This document shows, piece by piece, positions 8,113 to 15,425 of a stretch of 47,414 nt of DNA. Origin of the DNA: an uncultured Parabacteroides sp. (lineage in GTDB: Bacteria > Bacteroidota > Bacteroidia > Bacteroidales > Tannerellaceae); the NCBI GenBank assembly GCA_944325335.1, contig CALUZR010000023.1, forward strand, positions 1 through 47,414, in the 5' to 3' direction. A model generated the notes under the pieces. That model had not been told where the DNA came from, ran no database searches, and saw nothing but the letters and a program-made list of their open reading frames with translations. Positions within the stretch are counted from its first letter, which is position 1. Each line of letters opens with the position of its first letter. A program made the position numbers and the translations under genes.

Positions 8113-8649
8113 ATGAAAGGTTTGAACAACGCGGTTTGGCGGGGTATTTTTGCCGTCCTGGTGGGACTGGCACTTGTGTTATGGCCCGAGGTGGCTGTGA
8201 TTTATATGATTATGGTGATAGGGGCTGGCTTTTTGCTTCCGGGCATTTTCTCGGTGGTCAGCTATTTTCTGCGGAAGCGGGACGACGAGATGGCACCCGT
8301 GTTTTTCCCCTTCGACGGGCTGGGCAGCATCTTGCTGGGGCTTTGGCTGCTCTTCATGCCAGAGTTTTTTGTCAACATCCTGATGTATGTTTTGGGAGCT
8401 ATCTTGGTGATTGCGGGGTTGCAACAGATGGTGTGGCTCATCTCGGCGCGTAAGTGGCGGACGGTGGGTATCACGTTCTACATCCTCCCCTCGCTTATCT
8501 TGCTGACGGGCATCCTTATTTTGGTCTACCCGATGGGCGTCATCGCCAACACGCTGATGCTCTTTGGCATCGCCATCCTGGTATATGGTGCGAACGAGCT
8601 GGTAAACTGGTTTAAATTCCGGAAATACAAATACATCCAGCTGGATTAA
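8113..8649 (+). CDS. HdeD-like DUF308 membrane protein
   Basis: This 178-aa integral membrane protein has about six hydrophobic helices arranged as repeated pairs (IFAVLVGLALVLWPEVAVIYMI..., LGSILLGLWLLFMPEFF..., ILVIAGLQQMV..., ILLTGILILVYPMGVIA...). The recurring pattern of a glycine-rich helix followed by a W/F-P turn is typical of the DUF308/HdeD family, linked in E. coli to acid stress. ATG 8113 follows GAAAGGAAACGAAG; the longer open frame from 7873 overlaps the 53-aa gene and is unlikely. It converges with the AraC gene, and the two stop codons overlap by 4 bp. The function here is unknown. Confidence 0.8.
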   Translation: MKGLNNAVWRGIFAVLVGLALVLWPEVAVIYMIMVIGAGFLLPGIFSVVSYFLRKRDDEMAPVFFPFDGLGSILLGLWLLFMPEFFVNILMYVLGAILVIAGLQQMVWLISARKWRTVGITFYILPSLILLTGILILVYPMGVIANTLMLFGIAILVYGANELVNWFKFRKYKYIQLD

Positions 8650-9533
8650 CTGGACGACTTACGGTATTCCATAGGCGACATGCCGGTGCGCCGCTTGAAG
8701 AACTTCCCGAAGGTGCTTTGGTCGGAGAAGTGGAGCGCATCGGCCACCTCTTGGATAGAAACCTGCGGCGCCTTGAGAAGGAGCTTGGATTCCTGCAGGA
8801 GCGCGTCGTCTATCCATTTATTAGCCGACTGCCCGCTAAGCTCTTTTAGCACGAGCGATAGGTACTGGGGCGTGATTAGCAAGCTATCCGCATAAAACGA
8901 GACCCCATGCTCCTCGCGGCAGTGGATGTACAAGAGCTTGAGGAAAGATTCAAAGAGCTCCTCTTTACGGGTCAAAGCCGGCGGGGTGGTAAACTCTTTG
9001 CGGTCGTAAAAGATATTCCCGATTTCGATAAAAAAGCCCAAGATGACGTTTTGCAGCAAAGCGCGGTGCAAGTTATGGTGCCGCAGTTCCATTTTGGCAC
9101 GAAGCACGGCGAGGTTGTCATAGAGCACCTCCGTCTCGTGTGGCAAGAGCTGCACGCAGGGGTTCTTACGGATGGTCATATATTGGATGGTGGGCGACGA
9201 GTTGACAGGGTGCGTGGTCTGCTGGAGGAACGAGTGCGAGATGATGAGCAACCGTCCCTTAAAATCCGGACTAATCTCTTGTACCTGCACGATATGCGTA
9301 GGCATGATGACAACCATCATATCCGGCAGTATCGTATAAGCCGTATAGTCGATATTGATTTTAAGCGAACCTTCGCGCAGCAACAACACCTGGAGCGCAT
9401 TGGCGCGGATAAACTCCGACGTATGCGTAAGGGTTGCGTCTACATCCGTCAACAACAAGTCGTTCTGGAAAACCGTGCTCCCAGGCAAAAGCAGTTTTAA
9501 CCGCTCAAACTCGATAATGGGCAATTCTATCAT
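8646..9533 (-). CDS. AraC-family transcriptional regulator
   Basis: This 295-aa protein has an N-terminal cupin-like sensing region (VDATLTHTSEFIRANALQVLLLREG..., MMVVIMPTHIVQVQEI) and a C-terminal double helix-turn-helix. The latter includes LLITPQYLSLVLKELSGQSANKWI for the first HTH and VSIQEVADALHFSDQSTFGKFFKRRTGMSPMEYRK for the second, with the family-typical F.KFFKR..G.SP..YR ending. It would bind DNA as a regulator, perhaps of stress or carbohydrate genes; no ligand can be inferred. It is transcribed toward the DUF308 gene, and its promoter region is shared with the divergent rplY promoter side (9534-9620). Confidence 0.92.
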   Translation of the reverse strand: MIELPIIEFERLKLLLPGSTVFQNDLLLTDVDATLTHTSEFIRANALQVLLLREGSLKINIDYTAYTILPDMMVVIMPTHIVQVQEISPDFKGRLLIISHSFLQQTTHPVNSSPTIQYMTIRKNPCVQLLPHETEVLYDNLAVLRAKMELRHHNLHRALLQNVILGFFIEIGNIFYDRKEFTTPPALTRKEELFESFLKLLYIHCREEHGVSFYADSLLITPQYLSLVLKELSGQSANKWIDDALLQESKLLLKAPQVSIQEVADALHFSDQSTFGKFFKRRTGMSPMEYRKSSS

Positions 9534-9619
9534 ACCTATCCAATCTTTAAAATATACCGTTCGAAGGGCACAAACATACAGAAAAGATAAGAAACTTGCG
9601 GAAGAAAAAGGCTAAAAAA

Positions 9620-9651
9620 TTTGGCACGTGCGAAAAAAAGAACTACTTTTG
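9620..9651 (+). promoter_or_regulatory. Bacteroidota promoter of rplY
   Basis: TTTG (9620-9623), 20 nt, then TACTTTTG (9644-9651) gives a perfect TAnnTTTG -7 box. The start codon of rplY is 90 bp downstream, leaving an ~80-nt 5' UTR. Confidence 0.8.
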
Positions 9652-9740
9652 CGCCGTTTTCTCGCGTGTGATGGGAAAATTAGAATTGATTAACAAACTG
9701 AGTAACTCTAATTTTGAGTAACACATTAAACAAAGTAAGA

Positions 9741-10325
9741 ATGAAAACATTTCAATTAACAGGCAAGACAAGAGAAATTGCCGCACGTCCGGCAGACCAG
9801 AAAAGAGCTTTGAAAGCTATGCGTAACCAGAGCGAAATCCCAGCCGTATTGTATGGTGGAGATCAAGTAACTCACTTCACAGTAACGCAGAGCGATGTAC
9901 GTAAATTGGTTTATACTCCGGATATCTTCGCGATCGACTTGACGATCGACGGCGTACAGAAAACAGCCGTGATGAAAGAAATCCAGTTCCACCCCGTAAC
10001 AGATGCCATCCTGCACATCGACTTCTTGGAAGTATTCCCCGAAAAGCCTATCGTAATGGAAGTTCCGGTCGTATTGGAAGGTCACGCAGAGGGTGTGAAA
10101 GCCGGTGGTAAGTTGCAGCTCCAAATGCGCAAATTGAAAGTAAAAGCAACTTATACGGATATCCCCGAAAGATTGGTTATCAACGTAGACCACTTAGGTT
10201 TGGGCAAGACGATGCAAGTAGGCGACATCCACTTCGAAGGATTGGAAATCATGAATGCGAAGAACGCAGTCGTTTGCGCCGTTCAGTTGACGCGTGCCGC
10301 TCGTGGTGCTCAAGCTAAAGCTTAA
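9741..10325 (+). CDS. rplY: 50S ribosomal protein L25/general stress protein Ctc
   Basis: This 194-aa protein is the long (TL5/CTC) form of L25, which binds 5S rRNA in the large subunit. The N-terminal 5S-binding domain (residues ~1-95: FQLTGKTREIAARPADQKRALKAMRNQSEIPAVLYGG...FHPVTDAILHIDFLEV) is followed by the C-terminal TL5 domain (EVPVVLEGHAEGVKAGGKLQ...LVINVDHLGLGKTMQVGDI). ATG 9741 is chosen over an upstream in-frame TTG because it starts the conserved domain. A strong promoter precedes it and a clear terminator follows it, so it appears to be transcribed alone. Confidence 0.96.
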   Translation: MKTFQLTGKTREIAARPADQKRALKAMRNQSEIPAVLYGGDQVTHFTVTQSDVRKLVYTPDIFAIDLTIDGVQKTAVMKEIQFHPVTDAILHIDFLEVFPEKPIVMEVPVVLEGHAEGVKAGGKLQLQMRKLKVKATYTDIPERLVINVDHLGLGKTMQVGDIHFEGLEIMNAKNAVVCAVQLTRAARGAQAKA

Positions 10326-10378
10326 TAAAGAGAAATCATAAGAGATTCAATTTATAAAGTTTAGTTGTGAAAAGGATT

Positions 10379-10411
10379 GGGGTTTATTCGCCAGAATAAG
10401 CCCCTTTTTTT
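10379..10411 (+). terminator. Intrinsic terminator of rplY
   Basis: GGGGTTTATTC pairs with GAATAAGCCCC (one G-T pair) around a GCCA loop and is followed directly by TTTTTTT. Confidence 0.92.
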
Positions 10412-10441
10412 ATCACGAAAAGAAAGACATTTGATAGAAAG

Positions 10442-11005
10442 ATGAAATATTTGATTGCCGGATTGGGAAACATCGGACCGGAATACTTAGGCACACGCCA
10501 TAATATCGGTTTCCGCGTAGTCAACCGCCTGGTCGAAGAAACCGGAGGTTCGTTTAGCGAAGAACGATATGGAGCGATTGCGCGCGTGCGCGTCAAGAAC
10601 TGCGAACTGGTAGTATTGAAACCGAATACGTTCATGAACCTGAGCGGTAATGCCGTCCGTTATTGGTTGCAAAAAGAGAATATCCCGGTAGAGAATTTGC
10701 TGGTCGTAGTAGACGATTTAGCCCTTCCATTCGGGACTTTGCGCCTGAAACCAAAAGGGAGCGACGCAGGACACAACGGGCTGAAGAACATCGCCCAAAT
10801 GCTGAATACGCAAAACTACGCCCGCCTGCGCTTCGGACTGGGCAACGACTTCCCAAAGGGCGCCCAAATAGACTTCGTATTAGGCAAATTCCTGCCCGAA
10901 GAACTGGAGGCCATGCCCGAAAAGCTGGACCGCGCGGTCGAGATCATCAAGGCATTCTGCCTCGCAGGCGTACAGTTTGCCATGAACCAGTATAACAATA
11001 AATAA
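10442..11005 (+). CDS. pth: Peptidyl-tRNA hydrolase
   Basis: This 187-aa enzyme cleaves peptidyl-tRNA released from stalled ribosomes, recycling the tRNA in the cytoplasm. The catalytic residues of the family are visible: Asn10 in GLGN, His20 in TRHNIGF and the Asp of [11 protein letters not shown] (~91-92). Other signatures are [10 protein letters not shown] and [11 protein letters not shown]. Length is normal for the family. ATG 10442 is preceded by TTGATAGAAAG. It lies 31 bp after the rplY terminator and is followed by the S4-domain gene 102 bp downstream, a translation-quality neighbourhood common in Bacteroidota. Confidence 0.97.
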   Translation: MKYLIAGLGNIGPEYLGTRHNIGFRVVNRLVEETGGSFSEERYGAIARVRVKNCELVVLKPNTFMNLSGNAVRYWLQKENIPVENLLVVVDDLALPFGTLRLKPKGSDAGHNGLKNIAQMLNTQNYARLRFGLGNDFPKGAQIDFVLGKFLPEELEAMPEKLDRAVEIIKAFCLAGVQFAMNQYNNK

Positions 11006-11011
11006 AACAGC

Positions 11012-11086
11012 CAGCCGCTACGTACCTACCCGGAAGGACATAGGTACCTACCCGATTATACGAAGGTAGGGACATAGGCTCGCTTC
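11012..11086. repeat. Short direct and inverted repeats between pth and the S4 gene
   Basis: GTACCTACCCG occurs twice and GGACATAGG occurs twice in this short gap. CTACC and GGTAG flank a possible hairpin. TAGGTACCTA, itself palindromic, recurs at about 18330 near another promoter region. The function is unknown. Confidence 0.4.
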
Positions 11087-11107
11087 AAAAACGAAAGAAA
11101 AAAAGAC

Positions 11108-11545
11108 ATGAACGAAGTTCGGATAGACAAATGGATGTGGGCGGTGCGCATCTTCAAGACGCGTAGCATCGCGGCAGACGCTTGCAAGAAAGGACGTGTG
11201 ATGATAGGTGGCGTAAACGTCAAACCTTCGCGCATGGTGAAGGTGGGCGACGTCATCCAAGTACGGAAACCGCCCGTGACGTTCTCTTTCAAAGTCCTGG
11301 CCCTAAGCGAGAACCGCATGGGTGCCAAACTGGTTCCTAATTTTATGGAGAACGTGACGCCGCCCGACCAGTACGAGATCTTGGAAATGAACCGCATTTC
11401 TGGATTCGTGAACCGGTCCAAAGGATTGGGACGCCCCACGAAGAAAGACCGGCGCGAGTTGGAGCAATTCACCGGTGCCGATTTCTACGATGCCCCCGAC
11501 GATTTTGACTTCGATTTCGATTTTGATTCGGAAGAGGAGGGATAA
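11108..11545 (+). CDS. S4-domain RNA-binding protein, Hsp15-like
   Basis: This 145-aa protein has an N-terminal S4 RNA-binding domain (residues ~4-60: VRIDKWMWAVRIFKTRSIAADACKKGRVMIGGVNVKPSRMVKVGDVI), the arrangement of heat-shock protein 15, which binds stalled 50S-peptidyl-tRNA complexes in E. coli. The segment GRPTKKDRREL is also typical of Hsp15 proteins. It ends in a strongly acidic tail (DDFDFDFDFDSEEEG) built from near-repeats of GATTTTGA. The neighbouring pth gene also acts on stalled peptidyl-tRNA, which suits this call. Whether it does the E. coli Hsp15 job is inference. Confidence 0.88.
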   Translation: MNEVRIDKWMWAVRIFKTRSIAADACKKGRVMIGGVNVKPSRMVKVGDVIQVRKPPVTFSFKVLALSENRMGAKLVPNFMENVTPPDQYEILEMNRISGFVNRSKGLGRPTKKDRRELEQFTGADFYDAPDDFDFDFDFDSEEEG

Positions 11546-11591
11546 AACAAAACATTCGTTATATCTTTGTCGAAATTTAGAATTATAGAGA

Positions 11592-12851
11592 ATGAAAAAC
11601 AGCAAAATTTACTCAAAAGACTGGTTGACGTTGCATCCCTATGTGGAAAGTTCGGCGGTCGATGCTTATTATACGCAGATAGCCAATAAGATTTATGACA
11701 TCTTGGTGGCTACGGAATTGGTTAACTCGTTTGAAGGCAACGAGGCGCAACAGACGGCGCTCCGCTTGGCGGCTTATTTCGAAGACGTCATCTCGCAGAC
11801 GAACATCTGGCGTACGTTTATCATGGGATATAAGGAACGGTATGGCCATTACTTGCCGTTCTTTACCACGAGCGACCATTACTACGAAGACGAGGCGAAC
11901 GCGGAAGATGTACGTTTCCTCCTCTGGCACTACATCCAGCAATATCATGGTTGGCGGAAAGGAACGTTTGTAAACCCGGACAACCTCACCACGCAAGCGG
12001 CTTCGAACATGATTTACCAACTCTTCTGCGACGAATGGACTACCGCTCCCGAGAACCCGCGCATGCAGCAACTCTTCAGTACGGAAACGCGCTACGAGAC
12101 GATCGACCAATACAACGAGCTCCTGCATTGGTTCCACTACCACATGTACCTCCTGACAGACACGGAAGCCGAACTGACCGATACGACAAAGGATTATTGG
12201 CAGAAAAAAGGCATCCAAAACAACGAAGGGGACGTCATGCTGATACATAACCTCCTGGCGCATGTCAGTCGTCTGCCATTCTTGGCATATACTTCTCCGT
12301 ATTGGCTCTCGAAGTTGGTCAGCGATACGCATCCAGACTATGCCCTTTTCAAAGAACAGGCAGACCAATCGCTTGCATTCGTGAACCCGGAAGAGACGAA
12401 GCGGCGCGAAGAGGTGGCTACGGATTATGAAAAGTTCAAGAAATACCTTCCCGACGACCTCTTCCTGTACCTGCACTCCGAAGCCGAGTTTTACGATTTC
12501 TTGGCGCAGCGCATGGGCAAAATGTTCCCCGGACGTCGCCCCAGCACGGCGCAGCGCCCCTTGGCAGTCTATGCATCTCCGGAAGACGGTATCCAACTTC
12601 TGAACTTGGACGTCGATTGCATCAAAGACGAGAAGAACCCCTTCTACAACCCCGAACGGGCAGCCCGTGCCGCCTTAGGTTTCTTTATCGTAAAGCATTG
12701 CAGCCTCAGCGTATTGCTTGAAATGCAGAAACGTGGCATGTTGGCAGACGCGCAGACGAAGAGCGTCCTCGGCAAAGAACGTGGGAAAGCCATCATCCAA
12801 GACAACTGGCAATTCCTGATTGAATATTTCTTCAAGGAAGAGGTAAAATAA
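11592..12851 (+). CDS. Conserved hypothetical protein, possibly DUF3843
   Basis: This 419-aa, mostly helical, soluble protein has no signal peptide or membrane segment. Its sequence is rich in aromatic and acidic residues (KDWLTLHPYVESSAVDAYY, HYLPFFTTSDHYYEDEAN, LFCDEWTTAPENPRMQ). The C-terminal part ends in DNWQFLIEYFFKEEVK. It resembles Bacteroidales proteins I recall as DUF3843, but that assignment is tentative and no function is known. A TATCTTTG -7 box at 11562-11569 sits just before it without a clear -33 box. It ends in a bidirectional terminator shared with the 40-aa gene. Confidence 0.75.
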   Translation: MKNSKIYSKDWLTLHPYVESSAVDAYYTQIANKIYDILVATELVNSFEGNEAQQTALRLAAYFEDVISQTNIWRTFIMGYKERYGHYLPFFTTSDHYYEDEANAEDVRFLLWHYIQQYHGWRKGTFVNPDNLTTQAASNMIYQLFCDEWTTAPENPRMQQLFSTETRYETIDQYNELLHWFHYHMYLLTDTEAELTDTTKDYWQKKGIQNNEGDVMLIHNLLAHVSRLPFLAYTSPYWLSKLVSDTHPDYALFKEQADQSLAFVNPEETKRREEVATDYEKFKKYLPDDLFLYLHSEAEFYDFLAQRMGKMFPGRRPSTAQRPLAVYASPEDGIQLLNLDVDCIKDEKNPFYNPERAARAALGFFIVKHCSLSVLLEMQKRGMLADAQTKSVLGKERGKAIIQDNWQFLIEYFFKEEVK

Positions 12852-12866
12852 ATGCCACAAAAAGAA

Positions 12867-12925
12867 AAAGGCACGAAGCTTTTAATTTTTACTTGTTAAT
12901 TATTAATTGCTCCGTGCCTTTGTTT
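12867..12925. terminator. Bidirectional terminator between convergent genes
   Basis: AAAGGCACG (12867-12875) pairs with CGTGCCTTT (12913-12921) around a long AT-rich loop. TGTTTT follows on the plus side and a run of A precedes it, so it can serve both the 419-aa gene and the small gene converging from the right. Confidence 0.75.
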
Positions 12926-12940
12926 TGTAAATACGGAATC

Positions 12941-13063
12941 CTATTTACCGTTCTGTTTCTTCTGGTAAGGATTCTTTACCGGTACCTCATGTTCTTCCTG
13001 CAGATAGGAAGGTCCATGTTTCTTTCCCGGTTTCTTCGGCTTTTTGTTTCCTGCTGCACCCAT
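12941..13063 (-). CDS. 40-aa lysine-rich small protein
   Basis: ATG 13063 to TAG 12941 encodes MGAAGNKKPKKPGKKHGPSY... ending in NPYQKKQNGK, 40 residues, with a strongly basic N-terminal half. A strong ribosome-binding site (AAAAGGAGTTAAAAACA) precedes the start. The Shine-Dalgarno match, the terminator immediately downstream and the non-random composition support a real gene. I recall similar tiny basic proteins in Bacteroidales but no function. A role in nucleic acid binding is only suggested by the charge. Confidence 0.7.
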   Translation of the reverse strand: MGAAGNKKPKKPGKKHGPSYLQEEHEVPVKNPYQKKQNGK

Positions 13064-13165
13064 TGTTTTTAACTCCTTTTAGTTAGTTTATACTGCCTGA
13101 AGGGTATCAAAATACATGCCAGGAATGTTTGCATCGCGTTAAACTTTGCTTTTATTTCTCGCAGA

Positions 13166-15067
13166 TTACTTTACCCGTACTTTCACAGTCTCTACGCCTG
13201 CTGCCGTTTGCAGTCTTACGATGTAAATACCGCTGCTCAGGTTATTTACTTCTGCCGTTCCATCCGCTGGGGCATTATAGACGCAACCTCCAGAGATATT
13301 ATAAACCGAAAGCGTGCCTGCTTGCGTAGTCTCGATGCGGAGACTGCCGTTTGCCGGATATACCTTCATCGCGGCTATCGGCGTAAGGGTTTCGTTGGCT
13401 GTCAGGAGCTCGGAATAGTAGGAATAGGTTGTGCTATAAAGCGCAAAATCTTCCGGTCCGCCTACACAATCATAATAGGTCCTTATTTGTGGATTGTCGC
13501 CGCTTGTCTCCGTCTTGTATCCATAATTCAACACCCACGCATCGGTTGCTGTATCCCAGTATGCATCGTAATAGAGTTGATTTCCTGCTCCATCCGATTC
13601 ATTGATATATTTGCTTCCACTGGTAACAACCCATGTATCCGTTTCAGTATTCCAATCCGAATTGAAGCATTCATAATTATATCTATCGCCGGTATATTCA
13701 TACTTATAACCATACCAACTATCCCATTCTTGATTTTCTAAATCCCATATATAATAAACGTAAGAGTAATTATTCACATCAATTTGCGTATAGTCGTATT
13801 TTTCACCATACTCAAGCGTGCGCTCTTCCGTATTCAAATCCACATCATAGCGGAACATCTCGTAGCTGCGCCCGTTTTCGGCATATTCGTATTCTGCTTG
13901 GCTACGCGAAGTGGGAAGCCCGTTCGAGTAAGAGGTATTGTCTGATGCAATCATGTTCCCTTGCGCGTTATAAGTATAATTTCTCGATTCTACCATTGCG
14001 CCTCGGTCACCTGTAGCCGGATTCATTACATACCTCTCCTCTGTCAATGTACGGCCATCCTCATCATATGTGCAATCCGAGCTATAAGCTGAAACGTTCC
14101 AAGGACTTCCATCTTTCCACAAGATCGAATCCAGCGAGACATAAACTCCTGTATTGTCGTTATTGTATTCCCAAGTCTGAATCTGACGGCCTTGAGACAT
14201 CTCATCGTCATACTGGTAGTCAAATTTCGTCTGCCGTCTTTGCGTGTCATACGCATATTCATTCCGGTTCGTAGTTAAATAGGTGCCGTTCCAATTACGC
14301 CGCTCGTCATATATTACCCAGCCTTCCGCATCGTAATCCCGGTACTGCGCGCTTGTCAGTAATAATTCTTTTCGGCTTTCATCCCAATCCCAATATTCAT
14401 ACAGGGTCTGATATCCATCTTCATTGTAATCATATACATATTTATAATCGGTATACCATTCCCCATCGTCCCCGATCCGGTCGTATTGGTTCAAAATCTG
14501 GTATCCCGAAGCATCATATTCTTGTGTACCTGTTTGATGGACTTTCCCCTCTTCATAATAGCGGTCTTCCTCTTTTATCCGCTGGTTCGCCGAATTGTAA
14601 GTATATAGCGTTTCAATCCATAATTCTCCATCCGACAAATAGCGCCGCTGGCTCGTCCTGTTTCCCGCAGCATCATAGAGGTATTCTATGCGCCCGTTCA
14701 GTTCCCACACATTATTATATTTATAGTAATCCAGTTGGGCAGTCATTTGTCCCTGTTCGTTGTAGGTATAAACTATTTTGTTGGGAGATCCGCCGCTGGC
14801 ATACATCGTAATCGTGCTATCCAGCTTCATCGCCGTAGCGGCGCGGAGCTGGGGTGCGGTGAATGGCTTCTTCAAGTTATTTTTCCGCGCGACATCTTCA
14901 GGCGAAGGCATCGGCGGCAGTTCCTTCAGCATCTGCTGACTCTTTGCTTTCCAATACATCGACTCCGGCAGGTTGCGAAGCGCGGGGTCTTTCTCTTGCG
15001 TCTGTGCGACGGCGGGCAAAGCGCTCAATCCATAAGCGACTAATGCAATCAAGTACATGTTTTTCAT
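13166..15067 (-). CDS. Secreted YD/RHS-like repeat protein with T9SS tail
   Basis: This 633-aa protein has a signal peptide (MKNMYLIALVAYGLSALPAVAQ). After a linker it carries about a dozen YD-like repeats of ~30-40 residues (YTYNEQGQMTAQLDYY, YLYDAAGNRTSQRRYL, YAYDTQRRQTKFDYQ, and others) that should form a beta-structure. The last ~75 residues (AMKVYPANGSLRIETTQAGTLSVYNISG...LSSGIYIVRLQTAAGVETVKVRVK) are a typical type A sorting domain of the type IX secretion system, so it is likely exported and anchored at the cell surface. Its substrate or partner is unknown. It is much smaller than toxin-type RHS proteins and shows no toxin domain. The 5' gap holds a 42-bp tandem repeat. Confidence 0.85.
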   Translation of the reverse strand: MKNMYLIALVAYGLSALPAVAQTQEKDPALRNLPESMYWKAKSQQMLKELPPMPSPEDVARKNNLKKPFTAPQLRAATAMKLDSTITMYASGGSPNKIVYTYNEQGQMTAQLDYYKYNNVWELNGRIEYLYDAAGNRTSQRRYLSDGELWIETLYTYNSANQRIKEEDRYYEEGKVHQTGTQEYDASGYQILNQYDRIGDDGEWYTDYKYVYDYNEDGYQTLYEYWDWDESRKELLLTSAQYRDYDAEGWVIYDERRNWNGTYLTTNRNEYAYDTQRRQTKFDYQYDDEMSQGRQIQTWEYNNDNTGVYVSLDSILWKDGSPWNVSAYSSDCTYDEDGRTLTEERYVMNPATGDRGAMVESRNYTYNAQGNMIASDNTSYSNGLPTSRSQAEYEYAENGRSYEMFRYDVDLNTEERTLEYGEKYDYTQIDVNNYSYVYYIWDLENQEWDSWYGYKYEYTGDRYNYECFNSDWNTETDTWVVTSGSKYINESDGAGNQLYYDAYWDTATDAWVLNYGYKTETSGDNPQIRTYYDCVGGPEDFALYSTTYSYYSELLTANETLTPIAAMKVYPANGSLRIETTQAGTLSVYNISGGCVYNAPADGTAEVNNLSSGIYIVRLQTAAGVETVKVRVK

Positions 15068-15150
15068 ATCAAATACGTTTTTTAGTTTAGAATAAGGGCA
15101 AATTTCGGTATTCTATATCAGATTGACAAATAAAATGAAAGAAAAATAGC

Positions 15151-15422
15151 ATTTAGATGCTGAATTCGGCTTTCCTCCTGACGGGAAATGCCGTTTAGAG
15201 TCTAAATTGGGCTCTCCACCTGAAGGAAAATGGAATTTAGACTCTAAATTTGGCTTTCTTTTACAAAGAGAAGGGAATTCAGGGTCTAAATTTCATTTTT
15301 CTTTACAAGGAATAGGTGATTTAGACCCTGAATTCAACTTTCTTTTACATAGAAAGGGAAATTTAGAGTCTAAACGGCATTTCCCGGCCGGCGGCATACC
15401 TCATTCAGAGGCTAACCGACCC
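15151..15422. repeat. 42-bp tandem repeat with TTTAGASTCTAAA dyads
   Basis: Six full units begin at 15151, 15193, 15235, 15277, 15319 and 15361, with a partial seventh at 15403. Each unit opens with a near-perfect dyad such as TTTAGAGTCTAAA or TTTAGACCCTGAA, followed by a pyrimidine-rich and then a purine-rich stretch. Units diverge by base changes but keep the exact 42-bp spacing. The array fills the gap between the S9 peptidase 3' end and the YD-repeat gene's promoter region. An apparent open frame across it reflects the 14-codon period. Confidence 0.9.
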
Positions 15423-15425
15423 TTT

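Noticed and set aside
15151..15422. 42-bp array considered as a coding repeat (14 codons per unit) or CRISPR
   Set aside because: No start or ribosome-binding site supports the frame, it continues antisense into the S9 peptidase gene, and there are no spacers.
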